Numbered from the stretch's first letter, positions 36,287-46,041 are shown. The stretch is DNA of 64,000 nucleotides from Galbibacter pacificus (GCF_029603165.1 NZ_JAQSVC010000006.1:186001-250000), one strand, 5' to 3'. A program made the numbers and translations. Notes: a model not told the origin generated them from the letters alone.

Positions 36287-37252
36287 ATGACCACACATGA
36301 AGCCATTGCATCTTTGCACGAACGAATGAACAAGGCCATCATTGGGCAGGATACTTTAATAGAGCGACTTATATTGGTATTACTGGCCGATGGGAACATG
36401 TTGTTGGAAGGCCTGCCGGGACTGGCAAAAACAAGGGCAATCAAGACCCTGGCCAAAGAATTGAACTGTGGATTGAGCAGGATACAGTTCACGCCCGATT
36501 TATTGCCTTCGGATATTACCGGAACAGAGATATACCAGCCCGAGCTCAAGGAAAAGTTTGTTTTTCAGCAAGGGCCCATATTTAGCAACCTTATATTGGC
36601 CGATGAAATTAACCGGGCACCGGCCAAGGTACAATCGGCATTGTTGGAAGCCATGGAAGAACGGCAGGTATCGGTAGCCGGGAAAACTTATTTAATGGAT
36701 CCGCTATTTATGGTAATGGCAACACAAAACCCGGTAGAGCAGGAAGGTACTTACCCATTGCCCGAGGCACAAATGGACCGTTTCCTGATGCATGTCATGA
36801 TCGATTATCCCGACGATGCCTCCGAACTTAAGATTATTAAACTTAACCGGGAGGAGCAGAAAAAAGAAAAGGAAGAAAAGCATGAACGTTTAGACCCCAA
36901 GGTTATTTTTGATGCCCGCAAGGAAATAGCCAGTGTGAATATCTCTGAGACCATGGAAAAATACATAGTAGATATTATCTCGGCAACACGTTACCCTTCA
37001 AAATACAGTGAAGAAATAGACAAATGGCTGGATTATGGCGCAAGTCCACGGGGCTCTATTGCCATAGATAGGGCCAGCAGGGTGCATGCCTGGATGCAAG
37101 GCGCCAATACGGTAACTCCCGAAAACATTCGGGCCGTGGTACACGATTGTCTGCGCCACCGCATTATCTTGAGCTACGAGGCAAATGCCGATGGGGTATC
37201 GGCCAACGAGGTAATAGATGCCATGTTGAAGCAAGTGGCAGTAACCGCATAA
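36287..37252 (+). CDS. MoxR-family AAA+ ATPase
   Basis: Cytosolic chaperone-like ATPase of 321 residues. Walker A is GLPGLAKT, Walker B is LILADEINRAP, and sensor 1 is VMATQNPVEQEGTYPLPEAQ. The C-terminal lid carries YGASPRGSIAIDRASR. MoxR proteins work with von Willebrand A-domain partners, here encoded directly downstream, in assembly or metal insertion of other proteins or in envelope stress resistance. First gene of a six-gene operon with tight or overlapping junctions. Confidence 0.93.
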   Translation: MTTHEAIASLHERMNKAIIGQDTLIERLILVLLADGNMLLEGLPGLAKTRAIKTLAKELNCGLSRIQFTPDLLPSDITGTEIYQPELKEKFVFQQGPIFSNLILADEINRAPAKVQSALLEAMEERQVSVAGKTYLMDPLFMVMATQNPVEQEGTYPLPEAQMDRFLMHVMIDYPDDASELKIIKLNREEQKKEKEEKHERLDPKVIFDARKEIASVNISETMEKYIVDIISATRYPSKYSEEIDKWLDYGASPRGSIAIDRASRVHAWMQGANTVTPENIRAVVHDCLRHRIILSYEANADGVSANEVIDAMLKQVAVTA

Positions 37253-37261
37253 AAACAAACA

Positions 37262-38203
37262 ATGGCAAAGGCAGAAGCATATCCTAAAAATGTGTTTATC
37301 TCTTTGGGCGAACTGCTCAAAAAGGAACATATGGCACATCACTTTAGTCTGTTGGCACGCAAGCACAAAGTAAACAGTGTGCTCTCGGGAAAACATGCTT
37401 CCAAGCTCCGCGGAAGGGGTTTGGACTTTGAAGAAGTTAGAAATTATGTCAAAGGAGACGATATACGCAACATCGATTGGAAAGTTACTGCCCGGACACA
37501 AAAAACACATACCCGTGTGTATACCGAAGAGAAAGAAAAACCCGTTTTGATCGTCGTAGACCAATCGTATTCCATGTTTTTTGGCTCGGTAAACAAGACA
37601 AAAGCCGTTGTTGCCGCAGAACTGGCCGCCATTACAGCATTTAGGGTCTTTAAGGAAGGCGATAGGGTAGGCGGGGTTATTTTTTCTGATGATGGATATG
37701 ATGTAATTGCCCCCAAACGTAACAGGAAGAACATTGTTCACCTACTTGAAAAAATTGTACAGCGAAACCACAAGTTAAAAGATGCCAGGCCTGTAGCTAT
37801 AGACGATACACTAAAGAATATAACACAACGCATACGCAATATAGTAACGCACGATTTCCTAGTTGTTATTATAAGCGATTTTGTTCGGTACGATCCAGGG
37901 ATTATCCGTGCCATTGCTGCCATTTCGCGACATAACGATTTAATTGTGGCAAAAATAAACGACCCCATGGAACACTCCATCCCCAATACAAAGTTCGTGG
38001 CCGGGAACATGGAGCGTCAAATTTCCGTGGACGGAAGGAGCAAAAAAATTTCTGAAGCTTTTAAAAAGGGATTTGATAAAGATTTTTTCTTTTTTCAAGA
38101 TACCATGAAGAAATACCGAATTCCTGTTTTTATGATTGATACCATTACGCCCATTGAGGACCAACTGAAAGACGTTTTTGGGAAAATAAATACAAAAAGT
38201 TGA
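37262..38203 (+). CDS. DUF58 domain protein
   Basis: Cytosolic protein of 313 residues with the DUF58 core: RGRGLDFEEVRNYVKGDDIRNIDWKVTART, then a VWA-like metal site VVDQSYSMFFG. The family almost always accompanies MoxR and Bat proteins. It follows moxR by 9 bases, and its stop shares one base with the start of the next gene (TGATG), indicating translational coupling. Confidence 0.92.
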   Translation: MAKAEAYPKNVFISLGELLKKEHMAHHFSLLARKHKVNSVLSGKHASKLRGRGLDFEEVRNYVKGDDIRNIDWKVTARTQKTHTRVYTEEKEKPVLIVVDQSYSMFFGSVNKTKAVVAAELAAITAFRVFKEGDRVGGVIFSDDGYDVIAPKRNRKNIVHLLEKIVQRNHKLKDARPVAIDDTLKNITQRIRNIVTHDFLVVIISDFVRYDPGIIRAIAAISRHNDLIVAKINDPMEHSIPNTKFVAGNMERQISVDGRSKKISEAFKKGFDKDFFFFQDTMKKYRIPVFMIDTITPIEDQLKDVFGKINTKS

Positions 38204-38679
38204 TGCCAATAGCACTAAAAATGCAAGATACGCTTGCAATAAAGCCAGCAGACTTAAAACTCGCACCACTGTACGAGCCGGAAAGGGTGCCGTTTACCTT
38301 CGAAACCATAGGATGGAAAGTCCTTGCCATCGTTTTGGTTGTTTTGGCATGCCTTATTGCTTATTATTTAATAAAACGGTATTATAAAAATGCATACAGG
38401 CGCGAGGCCATAACAAAATTAAACCAGGCAGGGTCGGTATTAGATATATTGGTAATAGTAAAGGTTGTAGCAATGCAAACTTTTGGAAGGGAAACGGTGG
38501 GCCCGCTTTACGGAAGGGAGTGGCTCGAATTTTTAGACGATGCCGTAGACGAACCCTTGTTTGCTCCTTATAAAGAAGATATAGAAGAGGTAACTTATAG
38601 AAGCAATACACTGGCCCCCGAAACACGGGAGCTAATCTTGTTGAACTCAAAAAAGTGGATACGTACTCATGCCCGATAA
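38203..38679 (+). CDS. DUF4381 membrane protein
   Basis: Protein of 158 residues with one membrane span at about 28-50 (VLAIVLVVLACLIAYYLIKRYY) and a short C-terminal cytoplasmic part containing YGREWLEFLDDAV, as in DUF4381 proteins of Bat loci. Its start overlaps the DUF58 stop and its end overlaps the next gene by 11 bases. Confidence 0.85.
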   Translation: MPIALKMQDTLAIKPADLKLAPLYEPERVPFTFETIGWKVLAIVLVVLACLIAYYLIKRYYKNAYRREAITKLNQAGSVLDILVIVKVVAMQTFGRETVGPLYGREWLEFLDDAVDEPLFAPYKEDIEEVTYRSNTLAPETRELILLNSKKWIRTHAR

Positions 38680-39676
38680 TTTTGAAATAGCATACCCATG
38701 GGTCTTCTTTTTAGTGCCATTGCCCTTGTTGATATACTTCTTTCTTCCGGCATTGCGCATAAAAAGTGCTTCGCTATTCCTGCCGGTATTCAACAAAGCT
38801 TTGGATTATACCCGCCAAAAGCCAAGGAAGTCTGCTTTGGTAAAGCGGCGCAACTTCTTGGTCTGGTTGGGGCTATTCTTGTGCTGGGTACTGCTATTGG
38901 TAGCTATTTCTTCTCCCCAATTGGTTGGAAAACCCGAGATGAAAGTAAAAACGTCCCGGAATTTTTTAATAGCGGCCGACATTTCTTTTAGCATGGCACA
39001 AAGCGATTGGACAATAAATGGTAAAAAAGCCAGAAGATGGGACGCCGTGAAGCAGGTAATGCACGAATTTATAAAAAAGAGGAAAGGAGACAGGATGGGG
39101 CTCATTTTTTTTGCTTCCAACGCCTATATACAAGCGCCTTTTACACCCGATTTACAAGTGGTGGACCAAATGCTGGAAGAAGCCGATGTTGGTATGGCCG
39201 GACAATTAACCTACATTGGGAAAGCCATTACCAAAGGGGTAGAAATGTTTGAACGGGATACCATTAAAACAAAAGTAATGTTGCTTTTAACAGACGGTGT
39301 AGATGCAGGATCGGATATTTTACCTTTAGATGCCGCCGATTTGGCAAAAAGGGATACGGTAAGGATATATACCATAGGAATTGGCGACCCCGGGAAAGCA
39401 GGCGTAGACTTGGACGAACGCACACTACAGGAAATTGCAAGAGTAACCAACGGACAATACTTTAGGGCAAAAGATAAAGCCCGCCTTGAAGAAATTTATA
39501 CCGAACTGGATACATTGGAGCCCATAGAATATGTGGAGGAGCAAAACAAACCCATTACCTTATTGTATTATTATCCGTTGGGGGCAGCCATCGGGGTTTT
39601 ATTGGTAATGATGGTAATCTTGACCATAGTAAACTTTATAAAACTGTTCAACCAAAGAAAAGAATTGTATGTATAA
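38669..39676 (+). CDS. batA: BatA-like von Willebrand A protein
   Basis: Inner-membrane protein of 335 residues. Two N-terminal spans, a VWA domain with an intact metal site (DISFSM) and a C-terminal span (YYPLGAAIGVLLVMMVILT) are visible. The layout matches BatA of Bacteroides aerotolerance operons. Overlaps both neighbours by 8-11 bases. Confidence 0.87.
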   Translation: MPDNFEIAYPWVFFLVPLPLLIYFFLPALRIKSASLFLPVFNKALDYTRQKPRKSALVKRRNFLVWLGLFLCWVLLLVAISSPQLVGKPEMKVKTSRNFLIAADISFSMAQSDWTINGKKARRWDAVKQVMHEFIKKRKGDRMGLIFFASNAYIQAPFTPDLQVVDQMLEEADVGMAGQLTYIGKAITKGVEMFERDTIKTKVMLLLTDGVDAGSDILPLDAADLAKRDTVRIYTIGIGDPGKAGVDLDERTLQEIARVTNGQYFRAKDKARLEEIYTELDTLEPIEYVEEQNKPITLLYYYPLGAAIGVLLVMMVILTIVNFIKLFNQRKELYV

Positions 39677-41387
39677 AGACCTGCTCCCTATAAACTGGAG
39701 TGATTTTCACTTTCTGAGGCCACAATTTTTATGGTTGATGGTGCCTGTAATAGTACTTATCATTATCAGTTTATTATCAATGCGTCAAGAATTAAAATGG
39801 AAAAAGATTATTGCCCCTCACCTTCGTGCTTATGTAATATCAAAAGGGAGCAATGCCATAAAAATATGGATGCATATAGTACTATTAATAGCTTTTTTGT
39901 TTGGGATTATGGGATTGTCTGGGCCTACATGGAAAAAAATAGAATTACCGGGGCAAAAACTGGAGACCCCAATGGTTGTTTTGCTGGATTTATCGCAAAG
40001 TATGATGTCCGAAGATATTCAGCCCAATCGTTTGGAGCGTGCCAAGTTTAAAATTAAAGATTTAATAAAATACAATCCCCGTGCACGCATGGCCTTGATA
40101 GGTTTTGCGGGAACGGCACATACTATTGTTCCGCTAACAAAAGATTATAAAATAATCAACAGTCATATAGAGGGGTTAAAGCCATCGGTAATGCCTTATC
40201 CGGGCTCCGATCTCCAAGCGGCATTGAAACTGGGCGATTCCCTTACACAAGTAACCAAGGCCCCGGGTACCATTGTAGTGTTTTCTGACGATTTTGGAGA
40301 AAAAGAACGTGCCATTTTAAATACGTTTGTTCAAAACTCTAAAAATAAGGTGGTTATTCTCGCCATGAACACACCAAGTGGGGCCAATGTAAAAGATATA
40401 CGGGGCCGTGAGGTAAAAAATAGTAAAGGAGAAGTGGTTCGTTCTTACCTAGACAACAATGTAATGGCAAGCATGAATGCCATAGAGGGAATTACGGTGC
40501 AACCGCTTACCTTAGACGATAGCGATGTTGAAGTAATAGCCAAAACCATAAAGGAAAATCTGGTTTTTATAGAGAAAAAACAGGAAAAAGAGAACGATTG
40601 GCGCGATTTGGGCTTGCTGGCGGTAATTCCAATGGCCTTTTTTATGTTATTGTGGTTTAGAAGGGGCTGGGTACTTTATACGCTCGTATTTTTGTTTTTG
40701 ACATCATGTTCCGGTGAAGGGACTTCATTTAAAGATGTATGGTTTACGCCAGATTATCAAGGGCAACGGTTGAGCGATAAAAACAATTTTGAAGATGCTG
40801 CCAAAACATATACAGATCCCATGCGAAAAGGAGTGGCCTATTTTAAAGCTGGAGATTATGAAAAGGCCGTTGATGAATTTTCTATGGATACTACGGCAAT
40901 GGGAGCCTATAATTTAGGGCTTGCATATTTTAAGAACGGCGATTATGAAGCGGCTGCTTTTGCTTTTAACCAAGCGGTCGAAAAAGATCCTTCTCTGGAG
41001 AATGCCAAGGAAAATCAACAGCAGTTAATGCGATTGTTGCCACAAACAGATGGAATGACACCAGATAATGCCCAAGAAGCCGCACCAGATAAAAGGGCGA
41101 AAAATAAACAAAACAATAGCATGGAAGATTTAAGCGGCGGGGGACAGGAGGCCACAAAAAAAGATATGGAGAAACAGCGTCTGGAAGAAGATGTTGCCTC
41201 TAATATCCATAAAGGAAAAGAGCTCAATGAGGTGCCCGATAATATCGAGGCCAGTATTCAAAAACAAAACAATAACCTCCTTATGCGAAAAGTAGACGAT
41301 GACCCTTCTATTTTCCTGCAAAAGAAGTTTAGGTACCAGGTAAAGAAATACAATATAAAACCAACGGGAAATGAAACGGCTTGGTAA
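39669..41387 (+). CDS. BatB-BatC fusion: VWA domain plus TPR region
   Basis: Protein of 572 residues. Membrane spans and a VWA domain with metal site DLSQSM (about 90-290) are followed by another hydrophobic segment ending FLFLTSC. Then come TPR repeats (AYFKAGDYEKAVDEF, GLAYFKNGDYEAAAFAFNQAVE) and a Gln/Asn/Lys-rich low-complexity tail. In many Bacteroidota, BatB (VWA) and BatC (TPR) are separate genes; here they form one frame. The internal Cys in FLTSCSGEG at the junction resembles a lipobox and may be the relic of the BatC signal. Confidence 0.85.
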   Translation: MYKDLLPINWSDFHFLRPQFLWLMVPVIVLIIISLLSMRQELKWKKIIAPHLRAYVISKGSNAIKIWMHIVLLIAFLFGIMGLSGPTWKKIELPGQKLETPMVVLLDLSQSMMSEDIQPNRLERAKFKIKDLIKYNPRARMALIGFAGTAHTIVPLTKDYKIINSHIEGLKPSVMPYPGSDLQAALKLGDSLTQVTKAPGTIVVFSDDFGEKERAILNTFVQNSKNKVVILAMNTPSGANVKDIRGREVKNSKGEVVRSYLDNNVMASMNAIEGITVQPLTLDDSDVEVIAKTIKENLVFIEKKQEKENDWRDLGLLAVIPMAFFMLLWFRRGWVLYTLVFLFLTSCSGEGTSFKDVWFTPDYQGQRLSDKNNFEDAAKTYTDPMRKGVAYFKAGDYEKAVDEFSMDTTAMGAYNLGLAYFKNGDYEAAAFAFNQAVEKDPSLENAKENQQQLMRLLPQTDGMTPDNAQEAAPDKRAKNKQNNSMEDLSGGGQEATKKDMEKQRLEEDVASNIHKGKELNEVPDNIEASIQKQNNNLLMRKVDDDPSIFLQKKFRYQVKKYNIKPTGNETAW

Positions 41388-42681
41388 GGTAAATTACATA
41401 TTGTTTTTGTCGTTCCTTTTCTTGGGAACCCAATGCTTACAGGCGCAAAGCGTATGGAGCAGTGTACAGGTCAATAAAAAAAGTGTTTATGTGGGCGAGC
41501 CTGTACAAGTAAGTATTACGGTATATACTTCTACTTGGTTTACTAAAGGATTGGATTTAGGCAACATAACAGTTAATGGGGCTTTTACGGTTTATTTTAG
41601 GCCCGTAAGCAGGTCTTTTATGCAAAATGGCAAAAATTATTCGGGTGTGGAGCTTATTTATCATGTATTCCCTTTCAGCGATGATGACATTCAATTCCCT
41701 TCGTTGGACATTGAAGTTGAAACACCGCCCCCGGGAGGATATAAAGGTGTAAAAAGAGTAGTTAAAAGTAAAGCGGTGACCATTAATGTAAAACCGATTC
41801 CAGCCAACTTTAAACATTCTGAATGGTTGGTAGCCACGAGCTTAAATGTGTCCGAAAGATGGTCTGGAAGCACCAAGAATGTAAAAGTAGGCGATGTTTT
41901 GGAGCGTACCATTACCCGAAATGCCGGTTGGACAGTTGCAGAGCTTATTCCGCCTACCGAATGGGACAGTTTGCCTCATGTAAGCATTTATCCCGGAAGG
42001 AGCGAGATACATAGTAATAAGTCTAAAACGGCCATAAGCGCACAACGTACAGAAACAGTGCGGTATCTTTTTGAAGAAGAAGGAGATGTAACAATTCCGG
42101 ACAAAGTATATACCTGGTACAATTCGTATCATAAAAAACTGTACAAACGTACTTTGAAAGGGATGACGGTGCATGTAGGTCCCAACCCCGATTTAGGCAT
42201 GTTAGAGAGCGTTCGGGACTCGTTAATGTTTCAGCAACAAGAAATAGTAGCAAACGAAAATAAAAATGAGACAAAAACACTGACAATTTTGGGCCTGTCG
42301 CCCAAGCAATTTGTTATTGCCACATTGGGGGCTTTATTGCTGTTACTTTTGCTTTTTCGATTTTTCAAATGGCTGCTTAAATACATAAAAGCAAGAAGAA
42401 AGGCATATTTACATTCAGAATTGTATTATTTCAATCGTTTAAAAAAAGCAATCCGTTCAAAAGACGAACTGCAAATTAAAAATGCCATGTACAGATGGAT
42501 TGATGAACTCGATTTAAAAGAGCCCAATATCAATTATCTCATTATTGCCTGTGGCAGTGAATCATCAATAGACAAAACAGCTCTGGCAACGACCTTAACC
42601 CTAAAAAATGTTAAGGAATTGCGCAAGAACTACCTGCTTAGAGAAGAACACCAGAAAAAAATATTTTGGATAAATCCTTGA
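41371..42681 (+). CDS. batD: BatD-like protein
   Basis: Exported membrane-anchored protein of 436 residues. The signal peptide ends CLQAQ. Beta-sandwich repeats follow (VQVNKKSVYVGEPVQVSITVYT) with a C-terminal membrane span (FVIATLGALLLLLLLFRFF) and a cytoplasmic helical tail. It overlaps the BatB/C frame by 17 bases and closes the operon. BatD is thought to work with BatA and BatB in the envelope. Confidence 0.85.
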   Translation: MKRLGKVNYILFLSFLFLGTQCLQAQSVWSSVQVNKKSVYVGEPVQVSITVYTSTWFTKGLDLGNITVNGAFTVYFRPVSRSFMQNGKNYSGVELIYHVFPFSDDDIQFPSLDIEVETPPPGGYKGVKRVVKSKAVTINVKPIPANFKHSEWLVATSLNVSERWSGSTKNVKVGDVLERTITRNAGWTVAELIPPTEWDSLPHVSIYPGRSEIHSNKSKTAISAQRTETVRYLFEEEGDVTIPDKVYTWYNSYHKKLYKRTLKGMTVHVGPNPDLGMLESVRDSLMFQQQEIVANENKNETKTLTILGLSPKQFVIATLGALLLLLLLFRFFKWLLKYIKARRKAYLHSELYYFNRLKKAIRSKDELQIKNAMYRWIDELDLKEPNINYLIIACGSESSIDKTALATTLTLKNVKELRKNYLLREEHQKKIFWINP

Positions 42682-43270
42682 AATACAGACATAGCGATAT
42701 ACCCACAATGCTTATTGCGGTAAACTTATTGAAACCGGCATAAAAAACTTCCGAAGTTTTAATAAACGCATTAAAAGTGCAGGTGTCTTTTAATTATCAG
42801 ACCTGTGTTTAACTTGAATAAGGCTAACTTTTTTAATTAGGGCCAATACAGCGGTACTAACTAACAAACCAATGGTTAAACCAAAAACTAACATAATAAA
42901 AATAATCATAACTCAACTTTTACATTAAAAAATCAAACAAAACATTATTCTAAGTTGATTATTAAATAATACTCAAGATACACTTCCCCATATCCAATGT
43001 AGAATATGTATACAGAACATATTTAATTATTATAAGTATAGATTATTATATGAAGTTGGTAATACTGTGCTCTTTACATTCGGAATCCCTAAGTAACAAC
43101 TAGCTGATGCCAGTTTTTCCGAATTTGAAAAGTGTAGTTGGTATACACTATGTACAGTGTGAAGGTGCAAATGTCTGAAATACAGTTGTATTATGAAAAA
43201 TATTTAACATATTTGGAAGCTGCTCCGTTAGCAATCCAAAACTGATGGACTACTTTTTTAATTGCCGGAC
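42682..43270. other. Intergenic region with one possible small gene
   Basis: AT-rich stretch between the Bat operon and the PAP2 gene. Apart from the 39-codon frame listed separately, I see a short hairpin AAAACTTC/GAAGTTTT near 42745 and nothing else of note. Confidence 0.4.
42790..42909 (-). CDS. Possible 39-residue membrane micropeptide
   Basis: A short minus-strand frame starts ATG ATT ATT and ends TAA. It encodes one hydrophobic helix, FIMLVFGLTIGLLVSTAVLA, followed by a basic tail (LIKKVSLIQVKHRSDN). The layout is that of small inner-membrane peptides with a positive C-terminal side. No strong ribosome-binding site is visible. It lies alone in the gap between the Bat operon and the PAP2 gene. 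Confidence 0.4.
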   Translation of the reverse strand: MIIFIMLVFGLTIGLLVSTAVLALIKKVSLIQVKHRSDN

Positions 43271-44116
43271 TTAAAAAACTATTGTAACTCCTAATCTACC
43301 AGGGGGAAAAGATAGGTTCCAAGAATATTGTTTGTTCTTTTGATTGTATTTTTCATCATAACGGCTGTCCAAATATTTGTCAATGGCTTCAACGGTAGCA
43401 ATACTAATGGCAACGCCCACCACAACATCGGTTAACCAATGGGCTCCTTCCCATAGCCTTGAAACCCCGGGAACAAGGCCTATGGTATACAGCCCTCCTT
43501 TTATCCACGGACTTTTAAATTGTTTGGCTATAGCATATGCATTGGTAAAGGCCAAAATGGCATGCCCTGAAGGAAACGAATGGTAATCTTTATCGGTAGT
43601 AAAAGGATAGAAAGTATTTTTATCGTCCCCGCTTCTGGGACGGGCCCTTCCAAAAATGTACTTGCTGGTTTGTTGTAATAGCCCCGCAGCCGAGGCGGAG
43701 GCAATTAGAAGGACTCCGGTACGCCTTAGCTTTTCGTTTTTTAAGGTCAGCCCTGTTAAATATACTGCTCCGGTAAGCATATAATTATTTTGCGGGCTCC
43801 CATAATACCAACCATAATCCTTAACGGGTTGAGGGATATCATTGCTTTGATCCCTAAAATATTTACTTGTTTGATCGTCAAAAATGTAAAGAACAGAAGT
43901 TCCTGCAACCACACCGCCAAATTCTAGCCATTGTTTTTGTTCCCAATGAAAAGGCCTACTGTACGAATATAGAATGCCCTTAAAGATACTTCCCGTATCA
44001 TATTTTAGCATTTGCCATCTGGTAGCATTATCTGGAAGCTGATAATTTTGTTGAGCATTTACATTTGTACATATGCCCAAATTGGCAAAAATATATAAGA
44101 TGAGTATCCGTTTCAT
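43271..44116 (-). CDS. PAP2-family phosphatase, exported
   Basis: Membrane phosphatase of 281 residues with a signal peptide ending NVNAQ. The three PAP2 motifs are present: KYIFGRARP, FPSGH, and SRLWEGAHWLTDV. It probably dephosphorylates a lipid pyrophosphate or phosphatidate at the periplasmic face. It stands alone with no clear operon partner. Confidence 0.9.
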   Translation of the reverse strand: MKRILILYIFANLGICTNVNAQQNYQLPDNATRWQMLKYDTGSIFKGILYSYSRPFHWEQKQWLEFGGVVAGTSVLYIFDDQTSKYFRDQSNDIPQPVKDYGWYYGSPQNNYMLTGAVYLTGLTLKNEKLRRTGVLLIASASAAGLLQQTSKYIFGRARPRSGDDKNTFYPFTTDKDYHSFPSGHAILAFTNAYAIAKQFKSPWIKGGLYTIGLVPGVSRLWEGAHWLTDVVVGVAISIATVEAIDKYLDSRYDEKYNQKNKQYSWNLSFPPGRLGVTIVF

Positions 44117-44498
44117 CTGTTTAAAAAGTTTGCAGTCATTTTATAAAACTGGAAGGAGTTCCAAAAAAATATAAAATTACTTATATTATTTAGGACGATA
44201 TGTCGGAAGAAGTGGAAATATTTTACAACCTTAAGTGAATTTATTAAAATGAGTTCAATAAATTATTTGGAAGAGAATATTAAAAAATTGATTTTCTATA
44301 TGAAGCAAGCATAAAAAATGTAGAATTGATTAAGAGTAGTAGAGAAAATACTGTAAAAAGACATTTAAATTAAAAGCGTATGATATTTTTTAAAAAATTA
44401 TAATTTTCATCCATATCAGAAATATCTAATAAATCATCAATAAAAACCACCAGATACTTCTTAATTATAAAATATGGCATTTACCATAGTTTATGGCT
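44117..44498. other. AT-rich gap without recognised features
   Basis: About 380 bases separate the PAP2 and nitrilase genes. Only frames of about 21 codons or fewer were seen, and no convincing hairpin. Confidence 0.5.
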
Positions 44499-45515
44499 TT
44501 ATTTTTCATCTTCTTTGACCGAAAATTTAAATACATCGGGACGGGAATAATTACCCGCAACGTCGAACATACGTTTGCCTTCGATTATATTCTTGATAAG
44601 AATATCACAGTAAATAATAGTTTCTTTATTTTCAACGGGACCTTTCCAAATATGACCGCCGGGGCCAATAATGCAACTATTTCCTTTTTTGGACCAATCC
44701 TTGGGCATATTCTTTTTAAATTCGTATGCATCGGGAATCCAATCTCTGTTTCCCGGGGAACATACATTTATAACATACATTCCGCCTTCAGAAGCATTAC
44801 TTCTTACTGTAGCCAACCAAGAGTCGGTGTCGTCTGCTGTAGGCGAGGCCATTATTTGTGTGCCAAGATTATACAAGGCCATCCTGGCCAAAGGCATTTT
44901 ATTTTCATAACAGATCAAGCCAGAAAGTTTACCTACTGAGGTATTATATGTTTGGAGTGTGTTGGCATCACCTCTTGCCCAAACCATTTTTTCTGCTCCG
45001 GTGGGTACCAATTTGCGATGTTTACCGAGCAGTACACCCTTATCACTAATAAATAATATGGTATTGTATATGGTTGCATTGCTGGATTCTGTGTTGAGTT
45101 CGTCTATTCCAATAACTACATTTATATTGGCCTGCCTTGCGGCTTCGCATAGCTTATTGGTAGTAGGGCTGGGGATAGCTACAGCATTGTTGACGAGTTT
45201 TACATACATTTCGCTGTTCTGTTCCCAATCGCTTGGCATGGTATGCCACACCCATTCTGGATATCCGGGAATGAAAGCTTCGGGAAAAACTACTAGTTTT
45301 GCCCCATTTTTACCTGCTTCTATAATGGCTTTACAGGCTTTTTCTAGCGATTTTTCCCGATCCATATAAACAGGTGTCAATTGTGCTGCTGCAACTTTAA
45401 ATTTAGTACTGTTCTTTTTACTTTCTGATTGGCTATGGACGGTATTTAACATAATGAAGCAACCGAAAAAAAATAATACAAGTATTGCAACTGAATAATT
45501 TGTTTTATGTTTCAT
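44499..45515 (-). CDS. Nitrilase-superfamily enzyme with an export signal
   Basis: Carbon-nitrogen hydrolase of 338 residues. The Glu-Lys-Cys triad is complete: Glu in VFPEAFIPGYPEW, Lys in KHRKLVPT, and Cys in GLICYENKMPL. The GYPEW and CYENKMPL forms are characteristic of true nitrilases. It begins with a hydrophobic signal (VAILVLFFFGCFIMLNTVHS); the internal FFGC could be a lipobox. Export is unusual because most nitrilases are cytosolic. It lies 25 bases after the cupin gene and is probably the last gene of a regulator-oxidase-cupin-nitrilase operon. The substrate is unknown. Confidence 0.88.
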   Translation of the reverse strand: MKHKTNYSVAILVLFFFGCFIMLNTVHSQSESKKNSTKFKVAAAQLTPVYMDREKSLEKACKAIIEAGKNGAKLVVFPEAFIPGYPEWVWHTMPSDWEQNSEMYVKLVNNAVAIPSPTTNKLCEAARQANINVVIGIDELNTESSNATIYNTILFISDKGVLLGKHRKLVPTGAEKMVWARGDANTLQTYNTSVGKLSGLICYENKMPLARMALYNLGTQIMASPTADDTDSWLATVRSNASEGGMYVINVCSPGNRDWIPDAYEFKKNMPKDWSKKGNSCIIGPGGHIWKGPVENKETIIYCDILIKNIIEGKRMFDVAGNYSRPDVFKFSVKEDEK

Positions 45516-45540
45516 GATTTTTGAATTTTAATTATGTTTT

Positions 45541-45915
45541 TCAACCCAATTCAGCCATTTTCTTTCCAACATGGGTCATTACTTCACTAAATTCTTTAGA
45601 AGGACTGAACTCTATTAACATGATATCTTCTTGTACAATGGCTGTATGGCCATTTGGAAGAAAGTAAACATCTCCCTCGGTAAGGATTTCTTCGCTTCCA
45701 TTATCGTATTTTACAAGCAAAGAGCCGCTTAATACGTATCCCCAATGGGGGCAATGACAACTGTTGTTGTCAAGTCCGTTTAATAGGGGTGAAAAATCTG
45801 TTCCTTTAGGTAATTCGTTAAAGGATACTGTCATTTTCCCAAAGTTGTTCTGAGTCCGCATGACGGTTCCCGGACCTTCCATTGCTATTGGAATATTATT
45901 CTTATTGATTTTCAT
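45541..45915 (-). CDS. Small cupin-domain protein
   Basis: Single cupin of 124 residues. Cupin motif 1 is unusual (NSCHCPHWGYVLSGSLLVKY) and motif 2 is EGDVYFLPNGHTAIV. Potential metal ligands include the two His and Cys residues of motif 1 and a His of motif 2. It is a small-molecule binding protein or enzyme of unknown substrate, probably co-transcribed with the nitrilase gene. Confidence 0.82.
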   Translation of the reverse strand: MKINKNNIPIAMEGPGTVMRTQNNFGKMTVSFNELPKGTDFSPLLNGLDNNSCHCPHWGYVLSGSLLVKYDNGSEEILTEGDVYFLPNGHTAIVQEDIMLIEFSPSKEFSEVMTHVGKKMAELG

Positions 45916-46041
45916 ATCTATTATTTTAATGGGATTTTTTATTTAATTTGGTTTGTTGGATATGCGTAAGTGTGTGGGCTTTCAGTATTCTATAATAAAA
46001 TTATTAATAAAGCATTTTGGTTCTCTTGAAGCCTCATCGTT

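Noticed and set aside
36998-37741. Minus-strand frame of 247 codons across moxR and the DUF58 gene
   Set aside because: Both plus-strand genes are clear family members; the opposite frame is Cys/Tyr-rich and without motifs.
34666-42681. Sulfatase and MoxR-Bat genes as one operon
   Set aside because: A probable terminator at 36211-36242 separates them; kept only as a genomic neighbourhood.
44280-44330. A further degenerate copy of the 42-bp repeat
   Set aside because: Only a short ATGTAGAATT stretch resembles the core, and neither period nor neighbours match.
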